Assembly: GCA_037176905.1 (NCBI GenBank)
Contig: JBBBWG010011946.1
Span: 1 to 20,124 of the forward strand
Length of the DNA: 20,124 nt
Reading direction: 5' to 3'
Source of the DNA: Azolla pinnata
Lineage: Eukaryota > Streptophyta > Polypodiopsida > Salviniales > Salviniaceae
The translations under genes were made by a program, and so were the position numbers. This document shows, piece by piece, positions 10,006-19,979 of this stretch. The notes below the pieces were generated by a model that was given only the letters and a program-made list of their open reading frames with translations, had not been told where the DNA came from and did not search any database. The first letter of the stretch is position 1, and every line of letters starts with the position of its first letter.

Positions 10006-11282
10006 TGTACCATCTATATTTTCCCCATATCGCTTTTCCGTCCTTCCAAAATAAGGTAATCGAATCCAATTTTTGTCGATATATGTGCTGAAAACCAGAA
10101 CTCGGCTTCAGTATTGCCGATGAGTATGTTGGGTTGGAATTCTGTTCCACACAGGTCATTTTGGAGCTGAAATACCCAGCCACTCCCTTTGCATAGATAT
10201 ATAAACACCCCCTTTTTCTTTTTTTTTGTTTCTGCTATTTTTTGTTGGCTGTAGAGAATCTTATGCCACTGATCATATCAGATTTGGAGCTTGGCCGATC
10301 AAATGCCTTGATTGAGAACTTGTCCATCCTTTTGTATATTGGGTTCTATCTATAATATAACCATGAGTTGTTTGTTTTAGTGTAGAGCTCCGCTGTTTTG
10401 AAAAGGAGGTGCGATTTGCTTTGACATGCTAAAAGAAGGAGAAATTCTCATTTGTTGCACACAACAGAAATGGCATCCATTTGGATTTCTAATAAAAGTT
10501 CCTGCATACAAAACAATGGAAACTATTTATGAAAAACAAGAGGGCGAAAGATACAAGAAAAATGTCTTAACTACAGTGTGTGAAAATCGGAACATGAGAG
10601 GGTTTGTAACTGATCTTTTGTCCAAATCTGTTCTCAGTCAGCACAGATGAGAACTAGTACCTAATCACATATGGATTGATCCTACTTTTGTAACACCAAA
10701 TAGAGAAAAGTGTGCCTAATCTTGGAAGAGGTTTTGGCTTCCTATTTGTCTACGCATAGAGGATTTTAGAACTACTTTTTACTTTGGAAACACCAAATAT
10801 AGGCTTGTGTCTTATAAGCAATGCGCCTAATCTCGAAAAGGCTTTGCATTTTTGAATGACCTATATCAGTAACTATTTCTTTCATTTCATTTATTAGCCA
10901 ACTTGTGATGTAGAAACATCATACCCAACTGGTTCAGGCAGTAGTTGCCCTATTTCAGCGGGGATAGATTAGACTTCTGCAGTTCCAAATGTGTTGATTT
11001 GTATCTATCCACACAAGCATTTCATATCAGAACTTTCGAGTTCCGTAGACAAGCATGATCCATGTTAAAAAAGATCATGAAGCAATTTTTCTTCTAATGT
11101 ACAAAGGCGAGCCACAGAAAGGCTGTACCTAAAACAATTTTATTATGCCTTTTCAGGGATGTAAACAATTATAACATCGTCTGTAAGGCGGGTTTAACAA
11201 GCTAGAGTCTAACAAGCTAGGATGTCTAGCCTGCCATTGCTTGATTTGACTCACTCATACATTATTCTGGTGAACTCAAGCA
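10006..11282. other. Intergenic interval between convergent genes
   Basis: About 1.3 kb between the end of the GT90 gene (+) and the stop of the gamma-carbonic anhydrase gene (-). It holds AT-rich sequence, one diverged direct duplication (10682-10735 and 10772-10845, sharing ACACCAAATA and TG.GCCTAATCT.G.AAAGG), an AATAAA at 10491-10496 on the + strand that may serve the GT90 transcript, and a 74-codon + frame (10426-10650) with no recognisable similarity that I treat as chance. Confidence 0.6.
11139..11144 (-). promoter_or_regulatory. Candidate polyadenylation signal of the gamma-CA gene
   Basis: TTTATT on the + strand, AATAAA on the minus strand, about 139 nt downstream of the gamma-CA stop codon. 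The distance suits a plant near-upstream element. The motif is short and plant signals are loose, so this is only a candidate. Confidence 0.35.
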
Positions 11283-14200
11283 TTACACTGCAGTGGCATC
11301 TCGTGAAGCCACATGAACAGGAGCCTCTTCATGAACTACTCCAATATCCAAGTCATATTCGTCGCTCTGAATTGCCCACTTCTTCCAGAGGATTTTGTCA
11401 GATTGGATTTCCTGATATGTTTTGCTGTTCTCTTTGGCATGTACTTCAGCCAATTTTGCATAATGCTCAGCTGACTTGGTAAAGAACCCCATCTCTTCTT
11501 CCGATAGCTTCCTTAAGAATTTAGCAGGGTTTCCAGCCCATATCTGTAAAATTGTCAGTTACATACAGACTTTCATGCTCGATAAGACTATTTTAGAATG
11601 ATTTATTTGAAATATCTAGCGTTGGTTGGATACTAGTAAATCAATGAATAAATGTCTATCAGTATATAGCCTATCCCAATTCTTATTTTGTACCTCATCT
11701 TTCATATACTATATATACATTGAAACATTCTTTCTAGGATTTACCTCTCCTGTTGGGATGCGTGTGTTTTCTTTCACTACAGCTCCGGCAGCAACCATTG
11801 CATTCTTCTCAACATGTGCCCCATCAAGCAGAGTTGCGCCCATCCCAATTAGAGCATCGTCTTCAACAGTGCATCCATGTAATACAGCACTGTGACCTGG
11901 CAGAAAGAAAAAACAAGGTTTTTTTCTACACAAGCACAGACACCATATTAGTCGCACAGCAAAAATCGAAATATGACTGTTGACCACACGAGAACATTAC
12001 CAATGGTTACTCTGCTACCAATTGCAACCGGCAAAGAGATGCCGCCGATATTTGTTTTCGATACATGAATAAGGGAATTATCTTGAATGTTGGTGTGAGT
12101 TCCAATACTGATTCCATTAACATCTCCTGTATATCCAATTTTACATTATAAAAAGAATTAGAGTGTTATTGCTAGCAACGCCATGCCTTGGACAGATATA
12201 CAGATGAGCTGAATATGCAGGTTACCTCTGAGAACACAACCATACCAAATAGAAGAACCAGATCCCACATTCACATCTCCGATAACAGCTGCACTAGCGG
12301 CAATAAATGCATTTGGTGGTACCGAAGGTGCTTTGTCACAGAGGTTCATAAGAGTCCGGTGCCTTGAAACTGAAAATACAGAATAGTGATAACAAAACAT
12401 GTGATTGAATGTCTTTTGTTGAGAAATTCTGAGAATGAAGCTTATAATCTGCAATGAAACAGAGTTTAAATGACAGCTTCCAGAAATAAGGTAGCATTAT
12501 AATTATATATTTTAGTGTCACTTTACATATTTCAGCAAGACTTCTCATTGGTAATGTATGTATGCAATATACTTCGAAATTATGTGCGGACTAAGGAGCT
12601 TGAACTATAGAAAGCACAATGAAGATGGTCTTTAATACAGATGAAAAGGCCTTTAAATTAATCTGGGAGCCCATCATCCACCTAAATTAGCAAATTAGAT
12701 ACCGTAAGGATGTATTGGAAAGAGGTAGTAGCTTAGAAGTTGCGGCCTGAAGTGCCATTATTGCTTTTATCAGACCTCAAATAAGTACAATCCACCTAAT
12801 GGGGCAAGGTGGCATTACATCTTCTCAAAGGCCGTCATTGTATCTAGAAGTTTCTCCCCAATCTTCACTGACTCTTTATGGATTTTCTAGCACATAAAAG
12901 TAAAAATTATGATGTCATTAACTACCCTCAAGGGTCATATACACGCCAAGGATAAACCACAATAGATGATGGAGAAGAAATAAAAGCAACTATCATGCAC
13001 TGTATGAGCAACATAAAATAGACTAAATATGATTTAGTGACATGTGGGACTCACTGATAATTTCAATTTAAACAAAAGAATTCATTTATATATTCAGGTA
13101 TTTTCTTGACATTAGACGCCTTTGACAGCAAAGGAATCCCAATGTTCGAACTTACGTCAAAGAAGAACCTTGAAAATAGAATATTTATAAATATAGAATA
13201 ACTTTTGAAAAACATTTGAACGATTTTTTTTATACCTGAAGGAATGTGAGCACCCTCCTGAATCATTGATACAAGATTATGAATAATATCAATATTGGTA
13301 AATTACTATGTTTTTATTCACCTAAATGTTCCCTAGGAATTCTTCTAGTTTTTAACCTTTGTAACTGGAAGCTTTGGTACGTAGTAGAACAGGAAGAAAA
13401 CTCCCGAGAGCTAGATTACAAAGGATCAAACAGAATCTTTTCTCAGATTAATATAGCAGCTTTCACAAAACGAAGGAACACACAAATTTCCAGGCTCTCG
13501 AAGTAAGCTTAGTCACTAGAATGTTTACTGATAGAAAATCCAAACAGGAGGATGACAAACAAAAACTTATCCAGGTCTTTATCCCAAGAGGATGGTTGGA
13601 AGAACTGGATTTTCCAAGATGAAAGTTGCTGAGAGATAACCTAATGCGAGCACACATATCATTTTGTGTCAAGGGTGAATACATTATAAGTACCACAGTG
13701 TTTGATGTAGAGGAAGAAAACTATTTCTTTTAAGGTTCCACGTTTGCCAGTCAACATCTGTGGTATGAGTTTTGTTGTTCTGATCTTTGTGTGTTCTCAC
13801 CCCGCACTGAAGTTTCATTATTACATCTATGAAATTGAGATAAAAGAATGGGTCCTTTTATACATATACTTCGTTGCAAATGTATATGCGCCGGTTCATA
13901 TATGCAGCCATAGGCATCGACATATCTCCATATAATTGGTACATGCAATCGTATGAGTTTATGTCGGTGTACGGATATGTTCGTGCCTACTTACCAAAAT
14001 GGCAATCCATGAATGCAAGTAGGCACATATGTATGAGAACATATGAATATGTACGTATTGTTAAGCATGAATGCAGGCATGTAGGCATATATGTATGCAG
14101 GTATGCATGCATATCTGAATCTGAATGGCAAGTTTTGATGAATTCATGTAACACATGCAGCTGGTGCGTGTGAGTTGATCAATGTAATTTGTGTTGAAGC

Positions 14201-14469
14201 ATGCATTTGCAAAATGCTGCGAGCAGATGTATGTATGCAAATGCTGTGAGAAAATTTGCACATTTTGTGTCTTGTGGGCGCAATGCTGCTGCGCGTATCT
14301 ACACCAGACACAGAAACAGAGGCAGAGACGGAGAGGGGTGGAAAGGACACTTACTCTGCTCCTGGAATGCATAGCTGCCCTGCAGGCGAGACCCCAGACG
14401 GTCGAGGGCTTGCCCTGTTTCTCGGATCCAAAACCCAACAAAGTACACAGCTCTGCCCAAGGAGCTCAT
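11283..14469 (-). CDS. GAMMACA: Gamma-type carbonic anhydrase, mitochondrial complex I subunit
   Basis: Five exons on the minus strand: 14469-14355, 12369-12226, 12126-12001, 11896-11745 and 11543-11283 (stop TAA), giving 265 aa with frame preserved and GT..AG borders throughout. The N-terminus (MSSLGRAVYFVGFWIRETGQ, then ALDRLGSRLQG) is the conserved plant gamma-CA leader. Residues ~50-180 are hexapeptide repeats of a left-handed beta helix, ending SIWYGCVLRG..., NIQDNSLIHV, IGHSAVLHGCTVED and MGATLLDG. His107, His130 and His135 match the three zinc ligands of the family, so this is a CA-type rather than a CAL-type subunit, which lacks some of them. Residues ~180-265 (IWAGNPAKFLRKL..) form the C-terminal helix and an acidic tail. 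In plants these proteins trimerise on the matrix side of the complex I membrane arm; catalytic activity there is unproven. The ATG at 14469 has G at -3. A long TTC tract begins 30 bp upstream. Intron 1 is 2.0 kb; the others are 99, 104 and 201 bp. Confidence 0.95.
12370..14354 (-). other. Intron 1 of the gamma-CA gene (2.0 kb)
   Basis: Donor GTAAGT at 14354 and acceptor TTTTCAG ending at 12370, splitting codon 39 after its first base. It is AT-rich, with a CATG/GTATG-rich tract near the 5' end (13886-14240). I see no protein-coding or RNA gene in the rest; scattered 60-75-codon open frames have no family resemblance. Confidence 0.8.
13886..14240. repeat. Cryptic (ATGC/GTAT/CATA)n tetranucleotide-rich tract
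   Basis: Rich in ATGCATGC-, GTATGCAGGTATGC- and CATATGTATG-type words, largely self-complementary tetranucleotides. It is not a clean repeat but clearly biased. Similar sequence recurs in two introns of the EF-hand gene (about 18975-19255 and 19780-19835). Confidence 0.6.
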
Positions 14470-14498
14470 TGCTCACTGTCTCTTGGCTTTTCTCCGGA

Positions 14499-15182
14499 TG
14501 AAGAAGAAGAAGAAGATGATGAAGAAGAAGAAGAAAATAGAGCAAACAATAGAAGAAGAAGAAGAAGAAGAAGAAGAAAATAGAGCAAATAGTAGAAGAA
14601 GGAGAAGAAAAATGGAGCAAATAATAGATGAAGAAGAACAACAAAAAGAAAAATAGAGAAGAAGAAGAAGAAAATAGAGCAAATAATTGAAGAAGAAGAA
14701 GAAGAAAATAGAGCAAATAATATAAGAAGAAGAAGAAGAAGAAGAAGAAAATAGAGCAAATAATAGAAGAAGAAGAAGAAGAAGAAGAAGAAAAATGGAG
14801 CAAATAATAGAAGAAGAAGAAGAAGAAAAAAAAAAAAATAGAGCAAATGATAGAAGAAGAAGAAGAAGAAGAAGAAAAATGGAGCAAATAATAGAAGAAG
14901 AAGAAGAAGAAAAAAAAAAATATAGAGCAAATGATAGAAGAAGAAGAAGAAGAAGAAAATAGAGCAAATAATAGAAGAAGAAGAAGAAGAAAATAGAGCA
15001 AATAATAGAAGAAGAAGAAGAAGAAGAAAATAAGGCAAATAATAGAAGAAGAAGAAGAAGAAAATAGAGCAAATAAGAGAAGAAGAAGAAGAAGAAGAAG
15101 AAGAAGAAGAAGAAAATAAAGCAAATAATAGAAGAAGGAAAAGAAGAAAAAATAGAGCAAACAATAGAAGAAGAAGAAGATA
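14499..15182. repeat. Composite (GAA)n minisatellite directly upstream of gamma-CA
   Basis: About 680 bp built from (GAA)3-12 runs separated by a near-constant 16-17-bp spacer, AATAGAGCAAATAATAG. I count 16 spacer copies plus one truncated copy (near 14652). Variants are AATGGAGC (three copies), AATGATAG, and two homopolymer insertions of about 9-11 A (near 14827 and 14910). The last tract ends at 15182. On the gamma-CA sense strand it reads as TTC runs with a CTATTATTTGCTCTATT spacer, starting 30 bp upstream of the ATG, so it likely lies in the 5' UTR or core promoter. It produces long spurious Phe/Leu/Ser open frames on the minus strand. Confidence 0.95.
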
Positions 15183-16155
15183 GTAAAATGTGGGAAATGG
15201 GAGTTGACTCTGGATGACAACTCGATTGATGGCATGTTGCCCGAGCACATATGTGGGTGTGCATATACACATACAAATTCTTACTCAGTATATGCAATGC
15301 ATGGGCTATAGATTTACTCTGAATGCAATTGATGTTATACACCTCTCTACATAGCACCGAAATCGAGCTTCTTCTCAAAGTATTTTGAGCAAGGACAATC
15401 GAGAAGTTCACATACACATCTCAAACATCATCAATTAATGGAAACCACAAAGTTACCATGGCTTTTTTTTTATTATTAACATCAAAGTTGGGAGCTGGGT
15501 GGTTTGTTCCTTTGGTTTGAAATAACAGTGCATTTGAAATTCTGGCAAAAGTGCACAGCTGTTTTTGGACCTCAAATCAATGCCATGGAAGTCAAGAGCT
15601 AGATGTTATGTGCCAAAAAGCAGAGCCCTCTTGACAAAGGGGTAATAGTCTTCAAACTTTGATTGAAATACAATACATCAAGAGATATGGGGAGAATTCC
15701 TCCAACAAATTCCAGGATTTCTTCATGCCGCAGCATCTTGACCACGATATCAATACACGGTTTCATTTAACAGGCTCCAAAAGCTTCGATCCAAGTACTT
15801 TATGGATAACCCTGGTTTCTCTACGGATTCATGTTATTGGATATAAAAGGCCACTCAACAAATATGTAGCCAAATTGGAAACTGAGCTTCCATAGAAATA
15901 GAGTAGATCGGTAGAAAGATATATAGATAGATAGATAGATAGATATACTTACATCTTATTGCTTTATGGATGTATAGCTATGGCGGCCTGCCCACAATTG
16001 TGGACAACAATAAGCCGTCAAAGAGTTTGGCCTAATGTTTTGAATCAATAATCATCAAAATAAATAAATCGGAAAAAGGATAGAAGAAGATCACAGATGG
16101 TGTGTTTTCCGTTAGGAGGACCGCAGGGGAATGAATCTTTTCCTCGTGAGCATCT
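15183..16155. other. Intergenic region: 3' of the EF-hand gene, 5' of gamma-CA
   Basis: About 970 bp between two genes on the same (-) strand. It should contain the 3' UTR of the EF-hand gene and, nearer 15183, the promoter of gamma-CA unless that lies inside the GAA block. Visible content: a (GATA)n microsatellite at about 15917-15945 and a 78-codon + frame at 15659-15895 with no recognisable similarity. No tRNA, transposon or convincing promoter element was found. Confidence 0.6.
15917..15945. repeat. (GATA)n microsatellite
   Basis: Five to six consecutive GATA units flanked by ATAT dinucleotides. Confidence 0.85.
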
Positions 16156-16206
16156 TCAATCCACTGGAACCTCCACTTCCATCTTCAAACCAGTCGTCTC
16201 CCAAAG
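16156..16206 (-). other. Isolated terminal mini-exon of the EF-hand gene
   Basis: 51 nt, encoding 16 residues ending KMEVEVPVD and a TGA stop. The acceptor is strong: TTTTTTCTCTCTTGATTCAG just upstream on the sense strand. The joined frame gives exactly the family's expected length and its conserved acidic C-terminus, which is the main reason for placing the exon here rather than ending the protein at 18680. Confidence 0.85.
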
Positions 16207-19200
16207 CTGAATCAAGAGAGAAAAAACCAAACCCAAAAAAACTTCAAAGTTTTAATATATGTTTCCCTAACCAAATACAGTTTTCATTTGCACAAATGAA
16301 TATTGACTTGCAGATAGAAGCTGAACATAAACCCATGGTTTCCTCGTAGAAAAGGTAGGGGCTTCCAAAGATAATATAGGGTTTGCAAGATTTAGCATGA
16401 GTTTGCTTCATTCAGGGTACACAAGACACTTCAGCCTCTTGAAAAATGTTAAAACCGATGAGAAATCTGATTATCTTCTGAGAAAAGGAGTTCCAATTGT
16501 TTAGTCACCAGACACCTGGAAGCTCATCGATACAGAGACACTTGGAAACTCGTACATTCTTTTGTACAAGTTTCGGTGGCTTTCAGTGAATGATGCTAAA
16601 AACCAAGCTCATGGTGCTCAACCCTGCATCTTGGTGCAAATGTGGAGTTGTTGGCAGATCTGGCAGCATCTCTGATGTGTGAATATAGATGATATGGTCT
16701 AGCACATCTATACCCCACAATATCATCAGGAATCAGACGCTTGCACCATCAGTGATAATTCGTAGAAGATGCCCTCCTATGAAGAGAAACTACTCCATCT
16801 CATGGAAGATAAGAGTTGTACTCCATCTAGTAGATGGGTACTTCTCCCAGAGAAATTCATTTAGCTCCTCCAAGTGCTCAAGAATGTGGATTATCATATA
16901 GCACCGGGTATAAATTGAGACATAATCATGATCTTGTACAGACATGTAAGCATCACCACACTCTTGGTAGCAGTTTCAAGCTATCGAGTTACATGTACCA
17001 TTTGCCTCTCCGACACAAAATATCAATCAGCTATAGTTGTCTCTGTAGACTGCAAAGGACAGTTCTTGTTAATAAGGTGGAAGATTCTTACCACTAATCC
17101 ATCACCTGATTGCTGGGAATTAGGGAGCCTTCTTAATCTGGTAACTTGGGAAGAGTCTGTCTGCAGCTATATATACATACATATGTATATAGGAGACCTG
17201 TACACCAACGCTCCCTAATTGCTCAGTCTAAACCCCCTCCCCCTCATTTTTCACTTTACGCTTTCATTGCTCTAATTTTCTCATCCTCATAATCCTCACC
17301 ACCATCTAGTGAATAAGCCTAGTGGATTTAACCAAAGAGCACCCTAATTCCAATGTAATCACATGCCTCATGGACATCAATGCAATGGAGATTAGCCATA
17401 CTAAGTCGATAATCAACTGGTAATTGATCAATAATATAGCTAATCATGACCCCAAATTGCCCAAAGGCCTTCTAAATTGTCCCCTTAAACCCCTGATGCT
17501 CCTAGTTACACTAATCCCAAGCTCATTAGCATTGCCCCCATGCTAATTCTAACTCTCTTACATTAACTAGTCTACCCTAGTTTGGAGGGGGCAAGAACAT
17601 CGAGGTCATAATCTCTAGATGCAAAAAGAAAAATAGAAAAAAAAGGAATAAAGTGAAAAATGAGGGGGAGGGGGGTAGACTAAACAATTAGGCGGGGTTG
17701 ATGTTGAGAGTGTACAAACTCACACTCCAATGATGATTATCTGTGACCCACATTCCATTTGGTTATTTAGATCTTTTGGCTTCTTCCAATCTTTATTTGC
17801 ATGTTCTTCTCCACCCCTTTTTCCCACACCACACTGTCCGTGGACCGTTAACACTTATCACATACGTACCTTGTGCCATAACTATCCCGTAGGAAGGAAT
17901 CATCTTGAAATTTTAAAGGAAAGACCAGAAAAAAAGTTTGTGTACACTAGAGCATTAACTCTTAAGTAGCATCCCCAGCCAGTTTCAAAATTCTTCTGCT
18001 TGTTTCTAAATAAAGGTAGTGCTATAAATGGTATAATCTGCCTTCATTTATTTCTTGCTAAATATGAAAGTTTACATTCCCAGTCTGTTTCACAATGCTT
18101 ATGCTTTCTTTCTACACACAGGTAAATCTATAAATGGTATAATCTGCCTTCTTTTCGTCCTTCCTAAATATGACAAGTTACATTCCCAGCCTATTTCAAA
18201 ATGCCTATGCTTTCTTTCTATATACAGGAGTGCTGCAAATAGTATACTTTGTCGTTGTTTCTGTCCTCCTAAATATGAAAGATTACATTCCCAGCCTGTT
18301 TCAAAATGCTACTTTCTTTCTACATACAGGTAGTGCTATAAATGGTATAATCTGTCCTTACTTCTATTTTTCTAAATATGAAAAATTAGATACTTCTACA
18401 GCCAGACCGATAAACACCTGTAGAAGTTGGACATTGCACCATCACTAGCCTGTAACAAGCTCTCCCAGAAAAGACCAAAAATAACGTTTCTACGGGTATT
18501 GTTGTAAATTGTATCAAAGAAACTGTTATTCTATAAAGGCAGGGAGCCATACAAACAAAACTAGAAAATAAACAGATCAAAAACATTTACATGGGGTCCA
18601 AAATTACACAATCTCTAACATCATATTAACCTGTACTTATGAGTCGAGCTTTTCAAGGAAAAGAATAGATTTAGCAAACCTTCAGGAAATCGTCCAGCTT
18701 TAATGTATCATCTGTTGTGTATCCAGATTCTTTGAACGCCCTACCCACTATTTTCTATACAGGTACGAAACAAAAAAAAAACATTAAATGAACTGCAACA
18801 GCCTGTTCAGAATATGTGTGTGTATATATATTTATAGTTATAACCTGGCGTTGTTCTTCAGATAGGTAGGGTCCTGACATATCATGAAGAACCTCCAACA
18901 CATCAGCACAAGTCACCTCACCGTCTCCATCCGCATCATAAACTTTGAAAATGACTGCAGATCTTCAACAAACATGTCATACAAACAATTTATATGCGCA
19001 TTGCATACATATATGAATTGATCCTGTACATACGTAGTTGCATAAATAAACATGTACAGTGGTATACACAGGCATGCACAAATTGACTAGCATGCCTATG
19101 TACGCATGCTGTATGCATATCAGCATCAAAACTTCCGAGGTATTGCACTTACCTCGTATATGCACCATTCATGAACATGCATACTACGTATACGTACAAA

Positions 19201-19905
19201 CACGCTGCATACACACGTGCATGCATGCATACATAGGCATGATATATACATGATGATGACATACTTGAGCTTCTAATTTTCCGAGGCATATACTTACACT
19301 CCACTTTATGACGAAGGCTTGCTTTGATGCTGAAGACAGACAAGAGAGCAACAAAATCTTTGAAATTCAAGCCATCCAGCATTCTTAGCATCCTCTGAAG
19401 GCACGAGTATAAAAGGAGAGGATCAGAGAAATGCCCTGAAAACGGACAGAGCTTCCACTCCCAAAGACTCAAAGAGATACACATGACAAACACTTCCTTG
19501 TGAGCAAGGAAGATCCTTGTTTTCCAGACCTGGGATAGCGGATTCACAGAGAACTCCGGAACGGACAAGAATTCATCGGCGGAGATGAAACCTTTCCCGT
19601 TCCGATCCAATTGGCAGAATCGCTCATACAAGGAGATGATCTCTCTCTGGGAAACTGCATGTGGGGGGTGAAGGTTCCCGGAATCAGAATCAGAGAAAAC
19701 AAGAAATGACCCAAATCAATTCAGAGCTAGGAAAACCTCTTTGCATACATCCAAGACAGTGTGGGGGTATGGAGCGTGTCTGTGTGAGAGCATGTATGCA
19801 TGCATATGTGTGTATGTATGGATATGGGCACTTACATAATCCACCACAGTGTTCCTGCACCTCTTCAATGTCGTACTGTGTGAGCATCGAGGAGGTGTTG
19901 CCCAT
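16156..19905 (-). CDS. Calcineurin B-like EF-hand calcium-binding protein
   Basis: Six exons on the minus strand: 19905-19836, 19654-19530, 19394-19298, 18954-18845, 18754-18680 and 16206-16156 (stop TGA), giving 175 aa with frame kept at every GT..AG border. It closely resembles the Arabidopsis At3g18430-type protein, also 175 aa as I recall. The N-terminus MGNTSSMLTQYDIEEV has Gly2 and Ser6, a plausible N-myristoylation signal. EF-hand 1 loop is residues 40-51 (DRNGKGFISADE). EF2 (~LDGLNFKDF, 71-79) has lost its loop. EF3 loop is 104-115 (DADGDGEVTCAD), a full set of ligands although it ends in Asp rather than Glu. EF4 (~FKESGYTTDDTLKLDDF) is degenerate. So perhaps two sites bind calcium. 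The C-terminus GLKMEVEVPVD lies in a 51-nt last exon behind a 2.5-kb intron. It resembles the calcineurin regulatory subunit, but plants lack a calcineurin catalytic subunit, so the partner is unknown. Confidence 0.92.
17205..17700. mobile_element. MITE-like element with ~60-bp terminal inverted repeats
   Basis: The left arm (17205-17264) and the reverse complement of the right arm (17641-17700) align along their length, with an exact match of about 26 bp at 17233-17258 / 17649-17675 (C-rich followed by TCATTTTTCACTTTA) and a CTAATTG..AGTCTA block outside it. The interior is about 380 bp, with no coding capacity. TGTACA flanks both ends approximately (about 17199 and 17704) but is palindromic and not flush with the arms, so the superfamily and the target duplication are undecided. 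Confidence 0.6.
17971..18392. repeat. ~105-bp tandem repeat, about four copies
   Basis: Full units start at 18015 (106 bp), 18121 (106 bp) and 18227 (102 bp). A partial unit starts at 18329, and a partial leading unit covers about 17971-18014. Shared text: GGTAGTGCTATAAATGGTAT at the start, CTAAATATGAAAG.TTACAT and CCCAGCCTGTTTCAAAATGC in the middle, TTTCTTTCTACATACA at the end. It lies wholly within intron 5 of the EF-hand gene. Confidence 0.9.
18975..19255. repeat. CATG/TGCATAC-rich tract in intron 3 of the EF-hand gene
   Basis: Dense in CATGCATGCATACATAGG- and GTACATACGTA-type words, alternating purine-pyrimidine and self-complementary. It resembles the tract in intron 1 of gamma-CA. A shorter piece lies at 19780-19835 in intron 1 of the EF-hand gene. 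Confidence 0.55.
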
Positions 19906-19928
19906 CGCTACTCTGCTTCTGCTCAGAA

Positions 19929-19979
19929 ACAGAAGAAGAAGAAGAAGAAAGAAGAAAGAAGAAAGAAAAAGAAGAAGAG
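19929..19979. repeat. (GAA)n / TTC tract just upstream of the EF-hand gene
   Basis: Starts about 25 bp upstream of the ATG at 19905. On the EF-hand sense strand it reads as CTTCTT/TTTC repeats, so it is probably 5' UTR or core promoter. Confidence 0.9.

Larger units (their letters stand above)
16207..18679 (-). other. Intron 5 of the EF-hand gene (2.5 kb)
   Basis: Donor GTTTGC (weak) at 18679 and acceptor at 16207. The intron contains a MITE-like inverted-repeat element (17205-17700) and a ~105-bp tandem repeat (17971-18392). The remainder (16210-17200, 17700-17970 and 18393-18679) is AT-rich, and I recognise nothing in it. Confidence 0.75.

Noticed and set aside
13744-14173. Overlapping short + frames in gamma-CA intron 1
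   Set aside because: Biased composition from ATGC/GTAT-rich sequence, no homology, and inside an intron with clear borders.
14351-15417. Three long minus-strand open frames of about 270-315 codons
   Set aside because: They are the GAA/TTC array read as Phe/Leu/Ser homopolymer runs in all three frames. Their ends overlap exon 1 of gamma-CA or its upstream DNA, and no domain is visible.
18386-18586. Possible last exon of the EF-hand gene near 18480-18500 (VIFGLF..)
   Set aside because: Superficially like the family's I-F-G start of the C-terminus, but what follows lacks the conserved acidic end. The exon at 16156-16206 gives the right length and ending.
19690-19835. Continuous reading of the EF-hand exon 1 frame past LCKCPYPYIHTY
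   Set aside because: The GTAAGT at 19835 is a strong donor, and splicing to 19654 restores the family sequence (GGLFSQREIISLYERF). The read-through is intron.
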